Shown piece after piece: positions 59,135-64,000 of a stretch of DNA of 64,000 nt. The notes beneath the pieces were generated by a model, which did no database searches, was not told where the DNA came from, and was given only the letters and a program-made list of their open reading frames with translations. Origin of the DNA: QFOX01 sp044237845. Its GTDB lineage: Bacteria; Pseudomonadota; Alphaproteobacteria; Rickettsiales; UBA3002. The stretch's first letter is position 1; every line of letters begins with the position of its first letter. The position numbers and the translations under genes are program-made. The DNA is taken from NCBI GenBank assembly GCA_044237845.1, contig JBIIEL010000002.1, positions 1 to 64,000 of the forward strand, in the 5' to 3' direction.

Positions 59135-59315
59135 ATACGATCATGCCAGCCGCTTTCAGGGCGACCAGAGTGCCGCGCGCTGCTGCTTTCTCGGTGGAGA
59201 TAATATTCAGAGGGCGCTCTGCATACTCGTCGCCACCTTGGTTATCAGCGCGGTTACGCTCGTTAATCATCCGGTTCACATTACCGAGCATAGTGTTGAA
59301 ATCTTTTTTCTGCAT
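59133..59315 (-). CDS. small hypothetical protein, Pho-like regulon member
   Basis: 60 residues from MQKKDFNTMLGNVNRMINER; AAGGAG lies 9 nt before this ATG, so the ATG three codons upstream, which abuts the AAGGAG, is rejected. Hydrophilic N-terminal half, then LNIISTEKAAARGTLVALKA. Its C-terminal half is open to no family call. Promoter site 9 lies 33-80 bp upstream. Confidence 0.55.
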   Translation of the reverse strand: MQKKDFNTMLGNVNRMINERNRADNQGGDEYAERPLNIISTEKAAARGTLVALKAAGMIV

Positions 59316-59347
59316 TGTCCCCATCTCCTTTGTGTCTAGCCATCAAT

Positions 59348-59395
59348 TCCATACCCCATCCCACCCCACTTGTTTGTGACAGTTTTGTGACAATT
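59348..59395 (-). promoter_or_regulatory. Pho-box-like promoter (site 9)
   Basis: On the minus strand TTGTCACAAAACTGTCACA, the best match to a canonical Pho box in the window, 21 nt, TATGGA. Confidence 0.65.
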
Positions 59396-59539
59396 GCATT
59401 TCGCTTGACAAATCAAATGACTAATGGCCAACCCTAGGGAAACTGCGGGGCGGCGGGCAACAAAAAACGCTTGCAATGAGCAGTCGCTTATGCTACGAGT
59501 GATTTATATAAGTATTTTGTGCATGTAGCACGAGGGTTT

Positions 59540-59905
59540 ATGCAGGTAGTCAACAGCACCGCGTTTGCGGAAAGCGCCTATGGCGCAAAAAAGCCGCCCC
59601 AGCAGAAAAGATCTGTGGGTGCCGCCGCTGCTTATGTTGCCAATTCCAGCAAACTCTCCGCCGCCGAAAAAAACAGTTTCATACGCCAGCTTAGTAGCGT
59701 TGGCGGTGGTGATATGAAAATCATCGCGACCATTATGGCCTCGGTGCAGCTCACCGAATCCACCCGTGAAGAGGGTAGCTACCCTATCAACAACGTCAAA
59801 ACGACCGGCGAAAAAGACCGCAAGCCGCTGCCGTTTGACCAGCCGAAATTCGAGGACGATAAACCCCGTTGCGACTCCGAATGCGGCGTCGATATTCTGG
59901 CGTAG
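59540..59905 (+). CDS. hypothetical protein
   Basis: 121 residues from MQVVNSTAFAESAYGAKK, with GAGGG 4 nt upstream. Ala/Ser-rich helical middle (SAAEKNSFIRQLSSVGGGDM) and a C-terminal pair of cysteines (PRCDSECGVDIL). Not recognised; no membrane span. It stands alone before ilvC and lacks the Pho-like box. Confidence 0.5.
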   Translation: MQVVNSTAFAESAYGAKKPPQQKRSVGAAAAYVANSSKLSAAEKNSFIRQLSSVGGGDMKIIATIMASVQLTESTREEGSYPINNVKTTGEKDRKPLPFDQPKFEDDKPRCDSECGVDILA

Positions 59906-59974
59906 GCTCTCCTAATAACTTGGCAGAAAGCCGTGTTTCGCGTATGAAGCAAGACTGCTTCATACGGAGTACTT

Positions 59975-60979
59975 ATGCCGTCTTCATCCCCTATCTACCA
60001 TGAAAAGGACTGTGATCGCGCGCTGATTCAGGCGAAGCGTGTTGCGATTGTCGGCTATGGCAGCCAGGGCCATGCGCATGCGCTGAATTTGCGCGACTCC
60101 GGCGTGAAGGACGTGCGCGTGGCGCTGCACCCGGATTCTAAGACCGCTGAAAAGGCCAAAGCCGCAGGCTTCAAGGTAATGACGCCCGCCGCTGCCGCGC
60201 AATGGGCGGATGTGGTGGTGATCCTCACGCCGGATGAATGCCAGGCGGAACTCTATGCCAAAGAACTCGCGGAGAATTTGCAGCAGGGCGCGAGCCTCGC
60301 CTTCGCGCATGGGCTCAACGTGCATTTCGGCTTGCTGACGCCACGCGCCGACCTCGATGTGTGGATGGTCGCGCCCAAGGAGATCGGCCCGGCGGTGCGC
60401 GCGTTGTATGTGCAGGGCAGCGGCGCGCCATGCCTCGTCGCAGTAGCGCAGGATGTGAGCGGTGGTGCTAAATCGCTGGCGCTGAGCTATGCCGCCGCGC
60501 TGGGTGGCGCAAAAGCGGGGATCCTCGAGACGAGTTTCGCTGCGGAGTGCGAGGTCGATCTGTTCGGCGAGCAGGCGGTGCTGTTTGGCGGGCTGCCGCC
60601 GTTGATGCGCGCGGCTTTCGACACGCTGGTGGAGGCGGGCTATAACCCGCAGATGGCGTATTTCAAGTGCGTGCAGCAGGTGAAACTGGTGGCGGATGCG
60701 ATCGTGGCGCGCGGCATCAGCGGCATGAACGAGATGATCTCGAACACGGCCGAATATGGCGGCTATGTGGCCGGGCCACGGCTGGTGACCGAGCAGACGC
60801 GCGCGGAAATGAAGCGGATTCTGGCCGATATCCAGGCTGGCAAATTCACGAAAGAATTCATGGCCGACCGCACGCCGCAGGGCGCACATAACCTCGAAAA
60901 ATGGCGCGAAGCGAGTAAAGCGCTGCCGATCGAGCAGACCGGCGCTGCACTGCGCGGGAAGATGCCGGGTAAGAAATAA
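59975..60979 (+). CDS. ilvC: ketol-acid reductoisomerase
   Basis: 334 residues, class I. NADPH loop VAIVGYGSQGHAHALNLRDS; metal ligands in ECEVDLFGEQAVL and the late EYGGYVAGPRL. It converts acetolactate to dihydroxyisovalerate in valine, leucine and isoleucine synthesis, feeding LeuA encoded 4 kb away. GGAG precedes the ATG by about 6 nt. Confidence 0.95.
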   Translation: MPSSSPIYHEKDCDRALIQAKRVAIVGYGSQGHAHALNLRDSGVKDVRVALHPDSKTAEKAKAAGFKVMTPAAAAQWADVVVILTPDECQAELYAKELAENLQQGASLAFAHGLNVHFGLLTPRADLDVWMVAPKEIGPAVRALYVQGSGAPCLVAVAQDVSGGAKSLALSYAAALGGAKAGILETSFAAECEVDLFGEQAVLFGGLPPLMRAAFDTLVEAGYNPQMAYFKCVQQVKLVADAIVARGISGMNEMISNTAEYGGYVAGPRLVTEQTRAEMKRILADIQAGKFTKEFMADRTPQGAHNLEKWREASKALPIEQTGAALRGKMPGKK

Positions 60980-60995
60980 GCGTTTTTTTGAGGCG

Positions 60996-61024
60996 CAGAC
61001 CCCGGCATGAAGCCGGGGTAACAG
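60996..61024. repeat. half palindromic element, family 2
   Basis: CAGACCCCGGCATGAAGCC then GGGGTAACAG; same layout as the second half of the proC insert. Could end ilvC transcription. Confidence 0.55.
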
Positions 61025-61069
61025 CTCAGTGTGTGTGCAACCCATTGATATTACCTGCGGCGCGGGGGC

Positions 61070-61117
61070 AATTGTCACAGAATCTTCACAAAACTCGGCG
61101 GGAAGTTGGGGTAGGAT
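61070..61117 (+). promoter_or_regulatory. Pho-box-like promoter (site 10)
   Basis: TTGTCACAGAATCTTCACA (half-sites in the reverse order of other sites), 21 nt, TAGGAT. Leader of only about 11 nt. Confidence 0.55.
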
Positions 61118-61134
61118 GGCGGTATACCCTAACC

Positions 61135-62115
61135 ATGGTACAAACTATGTTCAACCGCGATGCCCCCAAAGTACTGATTGTCGATTCTGACTGGCGTTAT
61201 CTCGAGCGTCGTCAGCAGATAGCTGTGCCCAGTACGGCCAACATCCATACGCGATATTGTTTTTTTGAACAGCCAGGCGACGCTGAAGAGCGGGCAATAC
61301 CCAAATACATCAAGCGATTTACGAGTAAGAATGATATTCTGGATTACGTTCGCGAAAACAAAATCGATGCGATTCTCGCCTGTGATTGTGCTACTGGCAA
61401 AGCATTATTGGACACTATTGGAGATGAGATTCCAGTGATTCTGCATGACCGCGTGGTGCCGGTAAATCCTCCTATTATTGTGGAGCAGCCCTTTGAGGAA
61501 GGGGAAGAAAAGAAAGAACCGCATGTGATTACGACGCGCGAAGTCCTGACCCATCACATCACCGCGCTTTCGCCCGCAGCAGAGGCGCTGGCTAACACGA
61601 AACGCGTCGCCGCTACCATTGGTGCGGAATCTATTCCAGCACTCTATAAGCTGGTTGCACCTGCGACGCAGGTAACAAAAGTGGCGCGCCCAAAGACGAT
61701 CGTGGTGAACTTGCGTACCGATGGTCTGGAAGCAGCGCCCGGTACGTTATTGAACGTAGCAGTAGGAGGGAACCCAACGAAAAGTGACGTAACCATTGCG
61801 GATTGGCAGGCATTGAAAAACTATATTGTAACGCATGCGAACGATGTTGGAAATGTGGTGGTTAATGTCAGTAATTTGCAGCACAACGAGATTCGTAAGA
61901 TTGCACTCATGATCAGTCCTCTGGCACTTGAGCGCCCCGTGACCTTCGTTACGAATGCGGGGCAGAATGAAGAAATGTCAGAGCTTTTTAAAGAGCTTGG
62001 CATTCAGACGGTTTCTGATAAGGACGCGTTGCGCTCGCATATGGTCGCGTTCGAGAACGAAGCGTCCCAAAGAGTGCAGGCGATTGTTGACCGACTTAAG
62101 CACTTAAAATTATAA
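61135..62115 (+). CDS. receiver-like protein with unknown C-terminal domain
   Basis: 326 residues. KVLIVDSDWRYLERR and AILACDCATGKALLD, then PVILHD, resemble strands 1, 3 and 4 of a response-regulator receiver, with Asp residues in place. The C-terminal half (KTIVVNLRTDGLEAAPGTLL onward) forms another alpha/beta domain of unknown type. The start is chosen by the short distance from the promoter. Operon with the following gene. Confidence 0.55.
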   Translation: MVQTMFNRDAPKVLIVDSDWRYLERRQQIAVPSTANIHTRYCFFEQPGDAEERAIPKYIKRFTSKNDILDYVRENKIDAILACDCATGKALLDTIGDEIPVILHDRVVPVNPPIIVEQPFEEGEEKKEPHVITTREVLTHHITALSPAAEALANTKRVAATIGAESIPALYKLVAPATQVTKVARPKTIVVNLRTDGLEAAPGTLLNVAVGGNPTKSDVTIADWQALKNYIVTHANDVGNVVVNVSNLQHNEIRKIALMISPLALERPVTFVTNAGQNEEMSELFKELGIQTVSDKDALRSHMVAFENEASQRVQAIVDRLKHLKL

Positions 62116-62123
62116 TCGGATTT

Positions 62124-62867
62124 ATGGCAAAACCCGTACAGCAGATCAACGATATAAACAATCATGGCAAAATGCAGCGGCCACCGCGCGTGCTGGTGGT
62201 GAGTGCTAATGGTGCGCTGCTGAATTTGTTTGCACAGCTGGTGAAGAATGGCGAATTTATGGGGGTGGAGCCGGTGTTTGTGCCGTTTGGCCCGCAGCCT
62301 CAACCATTTATCTGCGAAGATCATGTGTTGCAGCCGATGGGTGTGAGTGAAATTGCGAGCTATGTGCTTGACCCTACCAATGGCATAGACGCGGTGGTGA
62401 CGGATTTATACGAGAGCCTCGGCGAATTGCCGTCGCTGGCGGAGGGGAAGCGTGCCGAATTGAGAGACCCGGATGATGAGGATGTTTCGCTGGGAGAGGT
62501 GCCGCTGTTTGATGAGGATTTATTTGAAGAGCACCCCGAACTGCTTAAGGAGTTCGATGTCACGGAAGAGCTTCGGCGCAAGGAACTTGAGCAGCAGGAT
62601 ATCTATCGTAACCGCGCAGAGTTCGGGCGCGGGTTAGTCTCGTTTTTAAAAGGCTGTGGCTTTGAAGGGGCAATGGCGATTTATACGACTGACACGCGCG
62701 ATGACCCGCGGCTCGCGCAGAAGAGAGAAAAGGCAAAAAAAGCCGGCGCGCTCGACCTATTCGATGCGAGCGATTTTAAATCCAAAAGCCCGAAACTCTC
62801 CGCTTTCGCGGCGGTGATTGAGGCGATCAATAACAAGGGACAAACGCAGCAGTGGGATGTCGCCTAG
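62124..62867 (+). CDS. receiver-like protein, second gene of the operon
   Basis: 247 residues. PRVLVVSANGALLNLFAQLV and AVVTDLYESLGELP resemble receiver strands 1 and 3, but the acidic pair after strand 1 is missing (SAN), so phosphorylation is doubtful. A long acidic insert (LRDPDDEDVSLGEVPLFDED) follows. It starts 8 nt after the previous stop. Not assigned to a family. Confidence 0.5.
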   Translation: MAKPVQQINDINNHGKMQRPPRVLVVSANGALLNLFAQLVKNGEFMGVEPVFVPFGPQPQPFICEDHVLQPMGVSEIASYVLDPTNGIDAVVTDLYESLGELPSLAEGKRAELRDPDDEDVSLGEVPLFDEDLFEEHPELLKEFDVTEELRRKELEQQDIYRNRAEFGRGLVSFLKGCGFEGAMAIYTTDTRDDPRLAQKREKAKKAGALDLFDASDFKSKSPKLSAFAAVIEAINNKGQTQQWDVA

Positions 62868-62873
62868 CGCCCG

Positions 62874-63788
62874 CTACACCGGGTCGGGGTGGATAATCAC
62901 ATCCGCACCGGGGAAGGCGGTTTCGATAGATTTTTCCAGCGCATCTGCAATCGCGTGCGCCTCGCGGAAATTGAGCGACGCGTCGATCTCCGCATGCATC
63001 TGGATGAAGGGCTTCACCCCCGAATAACGCGTTTTCAGGTGATGGTGGCCGCGAATGCCTTCCGCCGCAGCGATGATGGCGATGAGCCGCGACTTCTCGG
63101 CCTCGTCCATCTCTTTATCCATGAGATTGTTGAATGCCCGCATCGCGAGTGGTCTGATGCTCCATAACACTACCACCGCAATGAGAATGGCCATAATGGG
63201 ATCGGCCGAAGTGATGCCGACATAGGCGCTGAGCACATAGGCCGCGAGCACGCCGATATTGAACAGAATATCGCCAAGATAATGCATGCGATCCGCCGCC
63301 ACAATGAGCGAGCCGCTACGCTTGGCGACATAGGTTTGAAACAGCACCAGTGCCGTCGTCGCCACCATGCCCAGAATACTGACGCCGATGCCGAGTTCGG
63401 GATCGGTGAGCGCCATATGCGGGTTGCTGAGCCGCTCGAAGGATTGCAGCAGAATCAGCGTCATGCTGGCGACGATGAAGGCGCATTGGGCGAGGCCCGC
63501 AATGTCCTCGATGCTGGTATGGCCGAAGCTGTGGTCGTCATCCGCTGGCTTGAGCGCGTAACGCAGCGCCAGCATGTTGACCACCGACATCAGCACATCG
63601 AACGCTGAATCGGTGAGCGAGGAAAGCATCGCGAGCGAATCGGTTTTCCACCAGGCGATGAGTTTGGCGATGAGTAGCACGCTCGCCACCGCCACCGAGG
63701 CATAACCGGCCAGACGCATCAGCCGCGCCGCTTCGTGCGAGGCGTGGTGGTCGAGCTCGGGATGGTGATGTGCGTGCGCGTGTGCCAT
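62874..63788 (-). CDS. cation diffusion facilitator, FieF-like
   Basis: 304 residues from MAHAHAHHHPELDHH, a His-rich cytoplasmic N-terminus. Six membrane helices; metal site residues LTDSAFDVLMS (DxxxD) and MHYLGDILFN (HxxxD) match FieF/CzcD-type Zn/Fe exporters; the C-terminal cytoplasmic domain (HHLKTRYSG, HAEIDASLNF) dimerises. It exports divalent metals against protons. Confidence 0.9.
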   Translation of the reverse strand: MAHAHAHHHPELDHHASHEAARLMRLAGYASVAVASVLLIAKLIAWWKTDSLAMLSSLTDSAFDVLMSVVNMLALRYALKPADDDHSFGHTSIEDIAGLAQCAFIVASMTLILLQSFERLSNPHMALTDPELGIGVSILGMVATTALVLFQTYVAKRSGSLIVAADRMHYLGDILFNIGVLAAYVLSAYVGITSADPIMAILIAVVVLWSIRPLAMRAFNNLMDKEMDEAEKSRLIAIIAAAEGIRGHHHLKTRYSGVKPFIQMHAEIDASLNFREAHAIADALEKSIETAFPGADVIIHPDPV

Positions 63789-63869
63789 GGGTGGTGTGTA
63801 GCGGTTCGCAGGGGAGAGGTAAAGGATGGGATTGCGCGTCCGTAATTTCTTCGCTATCACAGCCCGCAT

Positions 63870-63943
63870 GCGGGTGTAGCTTAATGGTAAAGCTCCAGCC
63901 TTCCAAGCTGGCTACGAGGGTTCGATTCCCTTCACCCGCTCCA
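63870..63943 (+). tRNA. tRNA-Gly(TCC)
   Basis: Acceptor GCGGGTG/CACCCGC, D arm GCTTAATGGTAAAGC, anticodon loop CTTCCAA (TCC, reads GGA/GGG), T loop TTCGATT and CCA encoded. Confidence 0.95.
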
Positions 63944-63971
63944 CGCTTCGCCCCGATGGGGCTACGCGTGG
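63941..63971. repeat. hairpin starting at the tRNA-Gly CCA
   Basis: CCACGCTTCGCCCC pairs with GGGGCTACGCGTGG around GAT. As at tRNA-Arg, the stem starts with the tRNA's own CCA. Confidence 0.5.
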
Positions 63972-64000
63972 CGCAGCCACCGGAGCACCATCGACTTGGG

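Overview
The window comes from a free-living, biosynthetically capable alphaproteobacterium. Support for this: the neighbour pairs lgt / midA-type methyltransferase / pgeF, DUF484-xerC, ubiK near ybjN and carA-carB; an ELM1-family (DUF1022) protein; an FNR/FixK-type site; a phasin and an intracellular PHB depolymerase; and full-length genes for leucine, isoleucine/valine, proline, arginine/pyrimidine and purine synthesis. The genus cannot be fixed from the sequence. In-frame palindromic repeats inside housekeeping genes recall Rickettsiales, but the biosynthetic content does not fit an obligate intracellular life.

Layout. 1-8603 looks like the right-hand part of an integrated island: an ackA / P-type ATPase / universal stress protein operon under an FNR-like site, two small excisionase-type HTH genes, a one-polypeptide restriction-modification enzyme, decayed abortive-infection genes, and finally a 58-nt 3' fragment of tRNA-Ser(TGA) that marks an attachment site. 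8607-14160 holds regulators and redox genes (trxB, ahpC, oxyR with an OxyR site) and a ccdAB toxin-antitoxin pair. 14973-23063 has carA, a small secreted protein, carB, greA, an ELM1 protein and two tandem pseudopilins. 23099-29193 has phaZ, tRNA-Arg(CCG) with partial copies, a pteridine-reductase-like SDR, uvrC, proC and a phasin. 29292-39450 has an EnvZ/OmpR-like pair, pgeF, midA, lgt, hldD, ubiK, ybjN and purT, with an inverted duplication bracketing lgt to purT. 39462-51450 has priA, fsa, DUF484, xerC, aat and the polyphosphate genes ppx, ppk and sixA. 51510-63943 has an ABC ATPase, mreB, leuA, serB, miaA, ilvC, several unknown genes, a cation efflux carrier and tRNA-Gly(TCC).

The most striking pattern is a scattered regulon. 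Eleven promoters share a Pho-box-like 21-bp direct repeat (typical core TCTTCACAAAACTGTCACA) followed, always after exactly 21 nt, by a TA-starting -10-like hexamer. Every one lies in the correct orientation in front of a gene with no recognisable housekeeping role: small membrane proteins, receiver-like proteins without an output domain, and acidic unknowns. Phosphate and carbon storage genes (ppk, ppx, sixA, phaZ, phasin) are in the same window but do not carry the box.

The second pattern is repeat traffic. At least three families of roughly 60-120 bp palindromic elements, plus seven-base tandem repeats, lie between genes and also inside priA (twice), aat, proC and carB, where the reading frame stays open. 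Heptad tracts also sit directly before the starts of the LysR gene, midA, hldD, purT, mreB and the ABC ATPase gene.
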